From assembly GCF_030817415.1 (NCBI RefSeq), contig NZ_JAUSZI010000002.1:8928001-8992000 (forward strand): 64,000 bases of DNA, given 5' to 3'. Position numbers and translations under genes: made by a program. This DNA is from Streptomyces umbrinus (GTDB lineage: Bacteria > Actinomycetota > Actinomycetes > Streptomycetales > Streptomycetaceae). Positions 40,804 to 50,358 of the stretch are shown one piece after another. Below the pieces are notes generated by a model, which did no database searches, was not told the origin of the DNA, and saw nothing but the letters and a program-made list of their open reading frames with translations. Each line of letters opens with the position of its first letter. The first letter of the stretch is position 1.

Positions 40804-41826
40804 TCACCAGCGGATCGGCACCGGCACCGCAGTGAGCACCGCCGAGACCGCGACCACCACGCCCAGGACCACGACCTCCGCGCGCGCGGGGGAGTAGGCG
40901 GTGAGCGGGTCGGGCGCCCGGTGCAGCCGGTGGCGGGCCCACAGGGCGAGGACGGCGACGGCGACCACGAGGATCACCTTGGCGAGCAGGGTGCGCCCGT
41001 ACGCCGTCGTCGTCAGCTGCTCCAGGACCGTGCCGGGCGGCATCCGGCGCAGGGTGCTGCCCACCCCCGTCGCGGTGATCGCGGCGAGCAGAACGGCCGC
41101 CACGCGCGCGTAGAGGCCCAACAACGCGACGCCCTCCCCGGGGGCCGTGTTCCGCCACCGGTGGAGCGTGCGCAGGACGTACAGCAGCCCGCCCGCCCAC
41201 AGGGCCGCGCACGTCACATGAACGAGTGTCAGACCGGAGCCGATCAGCGGACTCTGCTCCGTGGTGGGGTGGGCGCGCAGCGCCTCCGCGACGGCCACCG
41301 CCGCCAGCGGCCACACCTGGTTGCCCGGGCGGCGCGACAGGGCGCACAGGCCCATCACGACGAACGCGTTGACCTCCAGCAGCGCGAGCGCGCCGTCCCG
41401 GGTCTGGTAGAGCCCGCCGATGTCCATGTCGGAGAGGCTGCGCGGCACCAGGTTGCCGGTGGCCACCACCGAGGCGAGACCGAGCGCGGCGACGAAACCG
41501 GCGGCGGCCGCCGCCGGGGCCCAACTGCGAGGCGTGTCCTCCAGAGGCGCGCCCGGCACCCTGCGGGCCAGCCGGGCGACGAACAGCTCACCCGCCGAGA
41601 CGCACACCGCGGCGAACAGGACCGCCCGCAGGAGTGCTATCCCGCCCACGCCGGGAGGGGTGGCCTCTCCCGTGCCGCGCAGCGCGGCGGGCGGCCCGAG
41701 GAACGGGATCAGCGCGGCCAGGGCCACCAGGGCGAGGACGGCGACGGAACGCCGTACGACGGCCACGCTCACCCGGGGCGCGCCCGCCTCGCCACCCGCG
41801 TCGGCAGTCGGTCTTATCGAACTCAC
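40804..41826 (-). CDS. CopD family copper-related membrane protein
   Basis: A 340-aa polytopic protein with about eight to nine helices. GTG at 41826 (VSSIRPTADAGGEAG) is chosen for GGTGAAGA upstream; an earlier ATG at 41871 is also open. Family-typical parts are IGSGLTLVHVTCAALWAGGL (His in helix) and MPPGTVLEQLTTTAYGRTLL followed by KVILVVAVAVLALWAR. CopD proteins are linked to copper uptake across the membrane. No copC or sco-like partner adjoins. Confidence 0.85.
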   Translation of the reverse strand: MSSIRPTADAGGEAGAPRVSVAVVRRSVAVLALVALAALIPFLGPPAALRGTGEATPPGVGGIALLRAVLFAAVCVSAGELFVARLARRVPGAPLEDTPRSWAPAAAAAGFVAALGLASVVATGNLVPRSLSDMDIGGLYQTRDGALALLEVNAFVVMGLCALSRRPGNQVWPLAAVAVAEALRAHPTTEQSPLIGSGLTLVHVTCAALWAGGLLYVLRTLHRWRNTAPGEGVALLGLYARVAAVLLAAITATGVGSTLRRMPPGTVLEQLTTTAYGRTLLAKVILVVAVAVLALWARHRLHRAPDPLTAYSPARAEVVVLGVVVAVSAVLTAVPVPIRW

Positions 41827-41945
41827 CTCAAGATCTTCACCAGTCGTCCAGGTCCGGGCAAGTCCTGGCAAACAACTGGCGGAACGGTATTCCGCTCACG
41901 CACACGACATTCCGCCCACCCATACGCGCCCGGCCGCCCTCCGAC

Positions 41946-43394
41946 TCAGACCCAGCGCGGCGAATCCGCCCCCCAGGGCCCGGGCGGCCGTGACCAGTCG
42001 CTCGGCCCACCCGCGAACGAGACCGGCGGCAGGGCGTACCGCAGCCTGCCCAGAGCACTGTCCGCCTCCGCGAGCCAGGGCGCCGGATCCCCGTACGAGC
42101 CCTCAGCCGGGCCGGAGCCGTACGAGCCCTCACGCGAGCCGGAGGCCTCCGCCGCAGCCCCACCCCGCCCGGCCTCGTCCCCGGCCGTCAGCCAGGCCGC
42201 CGTCCGCGCCAACGCCGGCCGTACGAACCGTGTCCCGCCCTCGTCCAGCCCCTCCGTGACGGCGCGCAGCACCCCGGCCGCGAGCAGATACCCCGTGCCG
42301 TGGTCGAGAGCCTGCGCGGGCAGCGCGCCGGGTTTCTCCCCGGATCCCTCGACGGCCGCGATGCCGGTGGCCACCTGCACCAGGCTGTCGAACCCCCGTC
42401 GCCCGCCCCACGGCCCGTACGCTCCCCACGCCGACAACTGCCCCACCACGATCCCGGGCCGCCGCTCGGCCAGCGCCTCCGCGGAGAGTCCGAACCGGTC
42501 CAGGGCGCCCGGGCGGTAACCGGTCACGACCACGTCCGCCGAGGCGAGCAGCTCCTCGAAGACCTGCCGGTCGTGGCGGCCTGCCGTCAGATCCAGGGTG
42601 GCGGACCGCTTTCCGAAGCCGGTGTCCGTGTGCTGGTCGGCGAGTTCGGGCAGTCCCGGCGGGTCGACGCGCAGCACGTCCGCGCCGAGCAGGGCGAGGG
42701 TCCGGGTCGCGACGGGCCCGGCGATGACCCGGGTGAGGTCGAGTACGCGCAGACCTGCGGCGGGCGACAGCGGATCACCGGCGAGCGGCGGGAGGCTCCG
42801 CGAGGCGGCGGAGTCCAGCCGCCCGCGCTCGACGAGCGGCCGCCCGGCGACCGCCGCCCCCTGCTCGTGCCGTGCCCATCCCTCCGGTGTGCGCAGCGCG
42901 ACGGCGAGGCCCCCGGCCGCGTACACCGCGTCCTCCACCTCCACGGCCGACCGCTCCGCCAGGCACCCGGCCACGGCCTCCACCGAGGCGTCGTCCGGCA
43001 GCCCCAGGGCGCTCAGCAGCCGCGCCCGGTGGTGCGGATAGTTCGCGTGCGTGCGCACCCACCCGTCCGCCGTCCGCCAGAACCGCGAGAGGGGTGCGAA
43101 GGTGACCGGCGCCCGCCCGTCGACGAGGAGATGCCGCTCGCTCACGAACGCCGTGGCGACGGCCCCGTCGTCGACCCGCACCTCGGGCACGTCGGCGAGC
43201 CCCGCCCGACGGGCGCCCAGCTCGGCGGCGGCCAGCACGCACGCCCCCACGCAGGCCCGCGCCAACTCCCGTACGGGCAGCCGCGCTTCCAGCGCGCCGG
43301 ACCGTGTGACGGCCGACAGCCGTGGAAACAGGCCGGGATCCCCGCCCAGCGCGGTCCACGCGAACTCCGTGGTCGGTGCATCCGAATGCGTCAT
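41946..43394 (-). CDS. CaiB/BaiF CoA-transferase family protein
   Basis: A 482-aa class III CoA-transferase-like protein. ATG at 43394 (MTHSDAPTTEFAWTALGGDP) is used; an upstream ATG at 43427 is possible. The conserved part is PAAGLRVLDLTRVIAGPVAT, then LGADVLRVDPPG, and later SLVQVATGIA. The catalytic Asp is expected near the centre in the FGKRSATLDL region. The first 230 residues form an extra domain seen in some family members. C-terminal segment has the duplicated word EGSYG(S/D). Substrate acid unknown. Confidence 0.85.
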   Translation of the reverse strand: MTHSDAPTTEFAWTALGGDPGLFPRLSAVTRSGALEARLPVRELARACVGACVLAAAELGARRAGLADVPEVRVDDGAVATAFVSERHLLVDGRAPVTFAPLSRFWRTADGWVRTHANYPHHRARLLSALGLPDDASVEAVAGCLAERSAVEVEDAVYAAGGLAVALRTPEGWARHEQGAAVAGRPLVERGRLDSAASRSLPPLAGDPLSPAAGLRVLDLTRVIAGPVATRTLALLGADVLRVDPPGLPELADQHTDTGFGKRSATLDLTAGRHDRQVFEELLASADVVVTGYRPGALDRFGLSAEALAERRPGIVVGQLSAWGAYGPWGGRRGFDSLVQVATGIAAVEGSGEKPGALPAQALDHGTGYLLAAGVLRAVTEGLDEGGTRFVRPALARTAAWLTAGDEAGRGGAAAEASGSREGSYGSGPAEGSYGDPAPWLAEADSALGRLRYALPPVSFAGGPSDWSRPPGPWGADSPRWV

Positions 43395-43504
43395 ACGGGC
43401 ACTATGCAGGGTGTACGCGATCAACATGGGACGCGGTGTCCGGCACGGGACGCTGCGCCCCCGGACGCGCGAGAGCCGGGCGGCCCGCGGGCCACCCGGC
43501 TCGA

Positions 43505-43537
43505 CTTCCTGAGGGAAGCTCAACTCCCCTCAGGAAG
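43505..43537. terminator. Hairpin after the first subtilase gene
   Basis: CTTCCTGAGGG (43505-43515) pairs exactly with CCCTCAGGAAG (43527-43537) across an 11-base loop. A third similar TCCCTCAGGGA stands at 43546. It separates the subtilase 3' end (43561) from the CoA-transferase promoter. Confidence 0.75.
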
Positions 43538-43560
43538 GCGGCACTTCCCTCAGGGAGGTG

Positions 43561-45105
43561 CTACTTCGTCACCGCGTCCAGCGCGTCGGCGGTGCCCCAG
43601 CCGTAGAAGCCGTTGTAGTTCTTCGGCCCCTCGCAGACCGCGTCGACCTTGCCGTCGCCGTCGATGTCGTACGGCTTGGTGCACGGCGTGGCGTCGGCCT
43701 CCGCGTACAGCAGGGCCTTCACCTTGGCCGCCGAGGCGTGCGGGTGCGTCGACTTGATGAGCGCGGCGACGCCCGCGACGTGCGGGGACGCCATCGACGT
43801 TCCGGCCATGTAGCCCCAGTTGCCGCCGGGCAGCGGGCCGAGGATCAGGCCGCTGGTGGCCGGCGGGGCCGGGGTCTGGAAGCGCGTCGAGTCGCCGCCG
43901 GGGGCGGCGATGTCGATGACGCCCAGGCCGTGGTTGGAGAAGGACGACTTGATGCCCTTCGCGCCGGTGGCCGCGACCGTGACGACACCCGGCAACTGGG
44001 TCGGGATGTCAAGACACTCCGACGGGTCGATGACACGCTCCGAAGGAGTCGAGTCGTTCGGCGAGACCGGGTCGGTGATCTCGTCGGCGGAGAGGTCGTA
44101 GTTCTCGTTGCCCGCCGCCGCGACGTTGACCGTGCCCTTCTTCTCCGCGTACTTCGTCGCCCGGCCGATGGCCTCGACGAGCGCCTTCTGGTCCGGGTCG
44201 TTCTTGCAGTTGAAGTACCACGGGTCGGTGTAATAGCTGTTGTTCGTGACGTCCACGCCGTGCGTGGCCGCCCACATGAAGCCGCAGACGACGGCCTCCG
44301 TGTAGAAGAAGCCGGCCGTCGTGGAGACCTTGATGCCGGAGACCTTCACGCCCGGCGCGACACCCGTGACCCCGACACCGTTCTTGGCGGCCGCGATCTC
44401 GCCCGCGACATGCGTGCCGTGCGGGCTCTCGGCGGCACTCGGCCGCCAGGCCCCGTCGGTCGTGTCCGGCTTGCCCGACACGCAGTTGACCGACGCGTCG
44501 CGGTCGAAGTTCGGCGCGATGTCGGGGTGCGTGTCGTCGACGCCGGTGTCGATCACGGCGACGGTGACCTTCTTGCTGCCGAGCGTCTTCTCGTGCGCCT
44601 TGTCCGCCTTGATGGCGGGCAGATCCCACTGCAGCGGCTCCAACGGGTCCTGCCCGGCCGCCGCCTCGACGTCCGCGACCTGCTCCGAGGTGAGCACCTT
44701 GGGGGTGCCGACATCGGTCGTGGACTGCGCGGGCAGCGGGGCCGTGCGCGTCGAGCCCGCCGATTCCACCCCGCGCACCTTGCGGATGGTCTTGGCGAAG
44801 TCGGCGTTCGACGAGTGGACGACGATCACGCCGATCTTGTCGTACGACGTCACGATCGTGCCGCCGGCGCGGGCGATGGCCTTCTTCACCTGGGAGGAAG
44901 GACCGTGCCCGGCGCGGACGTTGACGACGTAGCTCAGCGGGGTGGCCTCCGCCGAGATCTTCGCCGCCGCGTCGGCGACACCGGCCGTGTCGGGCGCCGG
45001 GGCCGCCGAGGCGCTGACGTTCGGCAGGAAGGCGAGAGCCGTCGCCAGGGCCATTCCCAGCGGGATGGCTATGACGCGGCGGGAGCGCGTCTGAGGCGCT
45101 GTCAT
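43561..45105 (-). CDS. Secreted subtilisin-family serine protease (copy 1)
   Basis: A 514-aa S8 peptidase. Residues 1-35 are a signal peptide (MTAPQTRSRRVIAIPLG, hydrophobic core, ASAA). Residues 57-115 look like an I9-type propeptide. The triad is Asp186 (AVIDTGVDDTHPD), His229 (SPHGTHVAGEIAA) and Ser437 (GTSMASPHVAG); AAAGNENYD holds the oxyanion Asn. Near the C-terminus D480-D488 (DIDGDGKVD) is an EF-hand-like calcium loop between two cysteines. A close paralogue lies immediately upstream. Confidence 0.93.
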   Translation of the reverse strand: MTAPQTRSRRVIAIPLGMALATALAFLPNVSASAAPAPDTAGVADAAAKISAEATPLSYVVNVRAGHGPSSQVKKAIARAGGTIVTSYDKIGVIVVHSSNADFAKTIRKVRGVESAGSTRTAPLPAQSTTDVGTPKVLTSEQVADVEAAAGQDPLEPLQWDLPAIKADKAHEKTLGSKKVTVAVIDTGVDDTHPDIAPNFDRDASVNCVSGKPDTTDGAWRPSAAESPHGTHVAGEIAAAKNGVGVTGVAPGVKVSGIKVSTTAGFFYTEAVVCGFMWAATHGVDVTNNSYYTDPWYFNCKNDPDQKALVEAIGRATKYAEKKGTVNVAAAGNENYDLSADEITDPVSPNDSTPSERVIDPSECLDIPTQLPGVVTVAATGAKGIKSSFSNHGLGVIDIAAPGGDSTRFQTPAPPATSGLILGPLPGGNWGYMAGTSMASPHVAGVAALIKSTHPHASAAKVKALLYAEADATPCTKPYDIDGDGKVDAVCEGPKNYNGFYGWGTADALDAVTK

Positions 45106-45167
45106 GCTGTCTCCAGTTCGTTTCGCGAATACGTGCGGGCCGTGCGGGAAGTCCCGGGAAACGCGGG

Positions 45168-46694
45168 CTACTTGACCGCCTTCAGCGCGTTCACGATGCC
45201 GAAGCCGTAGAAGCCGTTGACACGCTTGCCGCCTTCACAGTTGGCGTCCTGCGTGCCGTTGCCGTCCTGGTCGTACGAGTCCGGGCAGCCCGGGTTGTCC
45301 GCCTGCGCCTTCAGCAGCGCCTGCAGCTGGGCGGGGCTCGCCCACGGGTGCTCGGACTTCAGCAGCGCGGCGACACCCGCGGCGTGCGGCGAGGCCATCG
45401 AGGTGCCCTGCAGGAAGCCGTACTGGTTGTTCGGCATCGTGGAGAGGATGCGGCCGTTCTTCGACGGGGTGTCCGGGATCTGGTAGAGCCGGTCACCACC
45501 GGGCGCGGCGATGTCGATGACACCCTTGCCGTACGTCGAGTAGTACGACTTGAGGTTCTGCACGCCCGTCGCGCTCACCGTGACGATGCCCGGGAGCTGG
45601 GTCGGTACGTCGAAGCACTCGTGCGGGTCGATCGTGCGGCTGACCGGGGTCGAGTCGTCGGGGCTCGTGTCGTCGACGATCGCGTCCGAGTCCAGGTCGT
45701 GGTTGGAGTTGCCGGCCGACGCGAGGTGCAGGGTGCCCTTCTTCGTGGCGTACTGCTGGGCCCGGTTGACCGCGTCGACGATCGCCTTCTGGTCGGGGTC
45801 GTTCATGCAGTTGTAGAGCCACGGGTCCACGTAGTAGCTGTTGTTCGTGATCTCCACGCCGTGGTCGGCGGCGAACACGAAGGCGCAGACGACGCTCTCC
45901 GGGTAGAAGAGTCCGTTGTCCGGGTCGCTGACCTTGATGCCGGAGACCTTCACACCGGGCGCGACACCGGCCACACCGATGCCGTTGCGGGCGGCGGCGA
46001 TCTCACCGGCGACATGCGTGCCGTGGTAGTCCTCGGCGGTGTACGGACGCCAGGCGCCCTCACTCGTGTCGGCCACGCCGCCCACGCAGTTGGCGGACTG
46101 CTTGGCGGAGAAGTTCGGGGCCAGGTCCGGGTGCGTGTCGTCGACACCCGTGTCGATCACGGCGACCGTGACCTTCTTGCTGCCCGGGTCGATCTTGGCG
46201 GCCTTGTCGGCGCCTATCGCGCGCAGGTCCCACTGGTCGGCCTCGAGGGGCTCGCTCTCGGGGGTGGCCGCGGCCTTCACCTTGGCGGCCTCGGCGGCCG
46301 ACAGATAGTCGGCGGCGCCCTCGTCCGTCGTCCCCGCCGCGGTCAGCGGCGTCGTGCGCGTGGCACCGGCGGACTGCACCCCGCGCGCGGTGCGTATCTG
46401 CGGGCCGAACTCCGGGTTGGCGGAGTGGACGACTATGACGCCGATCTTGGCGTAGGTGGTGACGACCGTGCCGCCGGCCTTGGCTATCGCCTTCTTCACC
46501 GACTCGATGGTGCGGCGGTCGGTCTTCGTGTTGACCACGTACGCGAGGTTCGGGCCGTCCGCCGCCGTGGCGGCGGGAGCCGACTGCGGGGCGGCCGCCG
46601 TGGCGACGCCCGGAATGAAACCGAGCGAGGCGGTGAGAGACAGAACAACGGGCACGGCGAGGGCGAGACGGCGTCTGGAACGCAGATGAGCCAT
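45168..46694 (-). CDS. Secreted subtilisin-family serine protease (copy 2)
   Basis: A 508-aa paralogue of the 43561 protein with the same layout: signal peptide (MAHLRSRRRLALAVPVVLS), propeptide, then Asp181, His224 and Ser432 (GTSMASPHAAG). The same calcium-type loop DQDGNGTQD is at D475-D483, between Cys470 and Cys486. The two genes are 62 bases apart in the same direction, consistent with an old tandem duplication. Each has its own ribosome-binding site, and their signal peptides differ completely. Promoter lies in the 46695-46970 gap. Confidence 0.93.
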   Translation of the reverse strand: MAHLRSRRRLALAVPVVLSLTASLGFIPGVATAAAPQSAPAATAADGPNLAYVVNTKTDRRTIESVKKAIAKAGGTVVTTYAKIGVIVVHSANPEFGPQIRTARGVQSAGATRTTPLTAAGTTDEGAADYLSAAEAAKVKAAATPESEPLEADQWDLRAIGADKAAKIDPGSKKVTVAVIDTGVDDTHPDLAPNFSAKQSANCVGGVADTSEGAWRPYTAEDYHGTHVAGEIAAARNGIGVAGVAPGVKVSGIKVSDPDNGLFYPESVVCAFVFAADHGVEITNNSYYVDPWLYNCMNDPDQKAIVDAVNRAQQYATKKGTLHLASAGNSNHDLDSDAIVDDTSPDDSTPVSRTIDPHECFDVPTQLPGIVTVSATGVQNLKSYYSTYGKGVIDIAAPGGDRLYQIPDTPSKNGRILSTMPNNQYGFLQGTSMASPHAAGVAALLKSEHPWASPAQLQALLKAQADNPGCPDSYDQDGNGTQDANCEGGKRVNGFYGFGIVNALKAVK

Positions 46695-46974
46695 GGGATC
46701 TCCACATCATCCGGAAACGGAACCGGCCCGAACACAGGTGGTGCCCGGGCAGGTACATGACGGGGTGGTGCAGGCCCGAAGCTATCTCCCGTCGTCCCTG
46801 GCCAGCAATGACTTACGGGGATGTCTTCCGAAACGTCGGCCACGACTTCCGAAAGAAGTGACCGGAGTTGAACCGCTCCTCACGCGGCTCCGTGACGTTG
46901 AGCAGGGAGCACGAGCACGATCGAGCCCCCTGCCGGATCACGCCCGGGGCACCTAACATCGCCACCCGGCCCAC

Positions 46975-46988
46975 GTGATCCACATCAC
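46975..46988. promoter_or_regulatory. CRP-like palindrome upstream of acetate symporter operon
   Basis: GTGA-TCCACA-TCAC is an exact CRP/FNR-type 4-6-4 inverted repeat, 101 bases upstream of the chosen DUF485 start. The rest of the 46695-47089 gap between divergent genes (395 bases) holds no gene I can support, and no clear promoter hexamers were picked out. Confidence 0.6.
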
Positions 46989-47089
46989 CGTGAGGTCAGA
47001 AATAAGCCATGTCCGTACCCAACCCGTCCCCCGATCCCAAGAGACCCCCGTCCAACGTCGCAACCGCACCCGCAACGCGAGGAGACTCC

Positions 47090-47446
47090 GTGGCTACCGA
47101 CACACCGCCCCCCTCGAAAGCTGAACCTCACTTCCCGACCAGCGAGGAGTGGGTCGAGGTTCAGGAGAGCGCCGAGTTCGGTGAACTGCGCCGCGCCCAC
47201 CGCTCCTTCGCCTTCCCGCTGACCATCGGCTTCATCAGCTGGTACCTGCTGTACGTCCTGCTGTCGATCTACGCGGACGACTTCATGGGCACCAAGCTGT
47301 TCGGCAACATCAACGTCGCCTTCGTCCTGGGCCTCGCCCAGTTCCTCACCACGTTCCTCATCGCCTGGTGGTACGAGCGGCACTCCTCCCGCCAGCTCGA
47401 CCCCAAGGCCGAAGCGATCAAGTCCCGGATGGAGGGCGGCGCATGA
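47090..47446 (+). CDS. DUF485 membrane protein, acetate symporter partner
   Basis: A 118-aa protein with two transmembrane helices (about residues 47-70 and 84-106). GTG at 47090 has GAGGAG six bases upstream; an in-frame ATG at 47009 lacks a good site. The conserved DUF485 word FGELRRAHRSFAFPLTIGFI precedes the first helix. In many bacteria a DUF485 gene precedes actP, as here with a four-base overlap (ATGA), and the two are thought to act together. Confidence 0.9.
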   Translation: MATDTPPPSKAEPHFPTSEEWVEVQESAEFGELRRAHRSFAFPLTIGFISWYLLYVLLSIYADDFMGTKLFGNINVAFVLGLAQFLTTFLIAWWYERHSSRQLDPKAEAIKSRMEGGA

Positions 47447-49086
47447 GCCCCGCGATCACTCAGGTCCAGCTCGCGCAGGCGCAGCTCGCGGCGGGGGAGG
47501 CCAGCGAGCACCGGCCGCTGATCATCTCCCTGTTCGCGGTCTTCGTCGTCGCCACCCTCGTCATCACCGTCTGGGCCGGCCGGCAGACCAAGGACGCCGC
47601 GGACTTCTACGCGGGCGGCCGTCAGTTCAGCGCCTTCCAGAACGGCCTCGCGGTCTCCGGCGACTACATGTCCGCCGCCTCGTTCCTCGGCATCGCCGGC
47701 GCCATCGCCCTCTTCGGGTACGACGGCTTCCTGTACTCCATCGGCTTCCTGGTCGCCTGGCTGGTGGCCCTGCTCCTGGTCGCCGAGCCACTGCGCAACT
47801 CCGGCCGGTACACGATGGGCGACGTCCTCGCGTACCGCATGCGCCAGCGCCCGGTGCGTACGGCGGCCGGCACCTCCACGATCGTCGTCTCGATCTTCTA
47901 CCTGCTGGCGCAGATGGCGGGCGCGGGCGTTCTGGTCTCGCTGCTGCTCGGTATCACCAGCGATGCCGGGAAGGTCGGCATCGTCGCCCTGGTCGGCGTT
48001 CTGATGATCGTGTACGTCACCATCGGTGGCATGAAGGGCACCACCTGGGTCCAGATGGTCAAGGCCGTGCTGCTCATCAGCGGCACCCTGCTCATCACCT
48101 TCCTGGTACTGCTCAAGTTCGACTTCAACATCTCCGACCTGCTCGGCAAGGCCGCCGAGAACAGCGGCGGCGGCGCGGCCTTCCTGGAGCCGGGCCTGAA
48201 GTACGGCCTCACCACCACGTCCAGCATCGACTTCATCTCGCTGGGCATCGCCCTGGTGCTGGGCACCGCGGGCCTGCCGCACATCCTGATCCGCTTCTAC
48301 ACGGTGCCCAACGCCAAGGCCGCGCGTAAGTCCGTGAACTGGGCGATCGGCATCATCGGCGGCTTCTACCTGATGACCATCGCGCTCGGCTTCGGCGCGG
48401 CGGCCCTCATCTCGAAGGAAGAGATCGTCGAGTCCAACCCCGCGGGCAACACGGCCGCGCCGCTGCTCGCCCTGCATCTGGGCGGCGTCGACTCGGCCTG
48501 GGGCGCGATCCTGCTCGCCACGATCTCCGCGGTGGCCTTCGCCACGATCCTGGCGGTGGTCGCCGGTCTGACCCTGGCCTCGTCCTCGTCGTTCGCCCAC
48601 GACATCTACGCGAACGTCATCAGGAAGGGCAAGGCCACCGAGAAGGAGGAGATCAACGCCGCCCGATACGCCACCATCGGTATCGGTGTCGTCTCCATCG
48701 GCCTCGGCGCCCTGGCCCGCGACCTCAACGTCGCCGGTCTCGTCGCCCTCGCCTTCGCGGTCGCGGCCTCCGCCAACCTGCCGACGATCCTCTACAGCCT
48801 CTTCTGGAAGCGGTTCACCACCCAGGGCGCGCTGTGGTCGATCTACGGAGGCCTCACCACGGCGGTCGGCCTGGTGCTGTTCTCGCCGGTCGTATCCGGC
48901 AAGGCCACCTCGATGTTCCCGGACGTCGACTTCCACTGGTTCCCGCTGGAGAACCCGGGCATCATCTCCATCCCGGCCGGCTTCCTGCTCGGCTGGCTCG
49001 GCACGATTCTGTCGAAGGAGGAGCCGGACGTCCGCAAGTACGCCGAACTGGAGGTCCGCTCCCTCACCGGTACCGGAGCGCACTGA
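47443..49086 (+). CDS. actP: Sodium/solute symporter, acetate permease ActP-like
   Basis: A 547-aa SSS-family transporter with about 13 helices. Family landmarks are KDAADFYAGGRQFSAFQNGL near the start, GDYMSAASFLGIAGAIALFG, LGTAGLPHILIRFYTVPNAK, and LASSSSFAHDIYANV. The gene pair DUF485-ActP is typical of acetate/pyruvate uptake. The upstream CRP-like palindrome would fit carbon-source control. Confidence 0.9.
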   Translation: MSPAITQVQLAQAQLAAGEASEHRPLIISLFAVFVVATLVITVWAGRQTKDAADFYAGGRQFSAFQNGLAVSGDYMSAASFLGIAGAIALFGYDGFLYSIGFLVAWLVALLLVAEPLRNSGRYTMGDVLAYRMRQRPVRTAAGTSTIVVSIFYLLAQMAGAGVLVSLLLGITSDAGKVGIVALVGVLMIVYVTIGGMKGTTWVQMVKAVLLISGTLLITFLVLLKFDFNISDLLGKAAENSGGGAAFLEPGLKYGLTTTSSIDFISLGIALVLGTAGLPHILIRFYTVPNAKAARKSVNWAIGIIGGFYLMTIALGFGAAALISKEEIVESNPAGNTAAPLLALHLGGVDSAWGAILLATISAVAFATILAVVAGLTLASSSSFAHDIYANVIRKGKATEKEEINAARYATIGIGVVSIGLGALARDLNVAGLVALAFAVAASANLPTILYSLFWKRFTTQGALWSIYGGLTTAVGLVLFSPVVSGKATSMFPDVDFHWFPLENPGIISIPAGFLLGWLGTILSKEEPDVRKYAELEVRSLTGTGAH

Positions 49087-49098
49087 CCGTCCCGCCAG

Positions 49099-49132
49099 GC
49101 GGCCGCGTCGTAGATCCCTACGACGCGGCCGC
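49099..49132. terminator. 15-bp perfect hairpin after actP
   Basis: GCGGCCGCGTCGTAG (49099-49113) pairs exactly with CTACGACGCGGCCGC (49118-49132) around an ATCC loop, 12 bases after the actP stop. Confidence 0.85.
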
Positions 49133-49264
49133 GGTGCGTCTCGTGGGATCAGGGCCCGACTCGTTGTCGGTCCCGTCACGTAGGCTCGCTGGTATCGGAT
49201 CGACTGATCGACCGGATGTCTCTGCCGAGGTCCGTACGGAAAGAGCTAGAGGGAGGGGGCCCAC

Positions 49265-50254
49265 GTGCTCATCGACACCTACGGCCGAGTGGCCACCGAT
49301 CTGCGTGTCTCGCTGACCGACCGGTGCAACCTCCGGTGCACGTACTGCATGCCCGAGGAGGGCCTGCAGTGGCTGGCCAAGCCCGACCTGCTCTCGGACG
49401 ACGAGATAGTCCGCCTCATCGACATAGCCGTCACCCGGCTGGGCATCACCGAGGTCCGCTTCACCGGCGGCGAGCCCCTGCTGCGCCCCGGCCTCGTCGG
49501 CATAGTGGAGCGCGTGGCGGCGCTTGAGCCCCGCCCCCAGATGTCTTTGACGACGAACGGCATCGGCCTCAAGCGCACCGCGACCGCCCTGAAGGCGGCG
49601 GGCCTGGACCGGGTCAACGTCTCACTGGACACCCTGCGCCCCGATGTCTTCAAGACGCTCACCCGCCGTGACCGCCACAAGGACGTCATCGAGGGCCTCG
49701 AAGCAGCCCGTGCCGCGGAGCTGACCCCGGTCAAGGTCAATTCCGTACTGATGCCGGGACTGAACGAGAACGAGGCGCCCGACCTGCTCGCCTGGGCCGT
49801 GGAGCACGACTACGAACTGCGCTTCATCGAGCAGATGCCCCTCGACGCGCAGCACGGCTGGAAGCGCGACGGCATGGTCACCGCCGGTGACATCCTCGCC
49901 TCACTGCGTACGCGCTTCGAGCTCACGGAAGAGGGCTCCGAGGAGCGGGGTTCGGCACCGGCCGAGCGGTGGGTCGTGGACGGGGGGTCGCACCGGGTCG
50001 GTGTGATCGCCTCCGTGACGCGCCCGTTCTGCTCGGCCTGCGACCGTACGCGGCTGACGGCCGACGGTCAGGTCCGCACGTGCCTCTTCGCGCGCGAGGA
50101 GACCGACCTGCGGGCCGCCCTGCGCTCGGACGCGCCGGACGAGGAGATAGCCCGTATCTGGCGGCTCGCGATGTGGGGGAAGAAGGCGGGGGCGGGCCTG
50201 GACGACCCGACGTTCGTCCAGCCGGACCGGCCGATGTCGGCGATCGGTGGCTGA
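49265..50254 (+). CDS. moaA: GTP 3',8-cyclase MoaA
   Basis: Radical-SAM enzyme that starts molybdenum cofactor synthesis from GTP. GTG at 49265 follows GAGGGAGG. The SAM cluster is in DRCNLRCTYCMPEEG (residues 18-32). The second Fe-S cluster is in FCSACDRTRLTADGQVRTC near residue 260, and the protein ends in the conserved Gly-Gly (MSAIGG). Length 329 aa, normal. Other moa genes are not adjacent, which is usual in Streptomyces. Confidence 0.96.
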   Translation: MLIDTYGRVATDLRVSLTDRCNLRCTYCMPEEGLQWLAKPDLLSDDEIVRLIDIAVTRLGITEVRFTGGEPLLRPGLVGIVERVAALEPRPQMSLTTNGIGLKRTATALKAAGLDRVNVSLDTLRPDVFKTLTRRDRHKDVIEGLEAARAAELTPVKVNSVLMPGLNENEAPDLLAWAVEHDYELRFIEQMPLDAQHGWKRDGMVTAGDILASLRTRFELTEEGSEERGSAPAERWVVDGGSHRVGVIASVTRPFCSACDRTRLTADGQVRTCLFAREETDLRAALRSDAPDEEIARIWRLAMWGKKAGAGLDDPTFVQPDRPMSAIGG

Positions 50255-50305
50255 TGCCTCAGCCCGCTGTCTTCAGCCTTCAGGGTGGATGCTTGTGATG
50301 GACCT

Positions 50306-50356
50306 GCGGGTTGTCGAGGGCTGGTCGCGCAGTTCCCCGCGCCCCTGAAGGGGCAC
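50306..50356. repeat. Dispersed intergenic repeat, copy 5 (short variant)
   Basis: Reads CCTGCGGGTTGTCGAGGGCT, GGTCGCGCAGTTCCCCGCGC, CCCTGAAGGGGC. It lies between convergent moaA (50254) and the small minus-strand gene (50359). Confidence 0.78.
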
Positions 50357-50358
50357 GG

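Noticed and set aside
49133..49264. Molybdenum-cofactor riboswitch before moaA
   Set aside because: The 130-base leader shows no extended conserved stem structure resembling that class; only a normal ribosome-binding site is clear.
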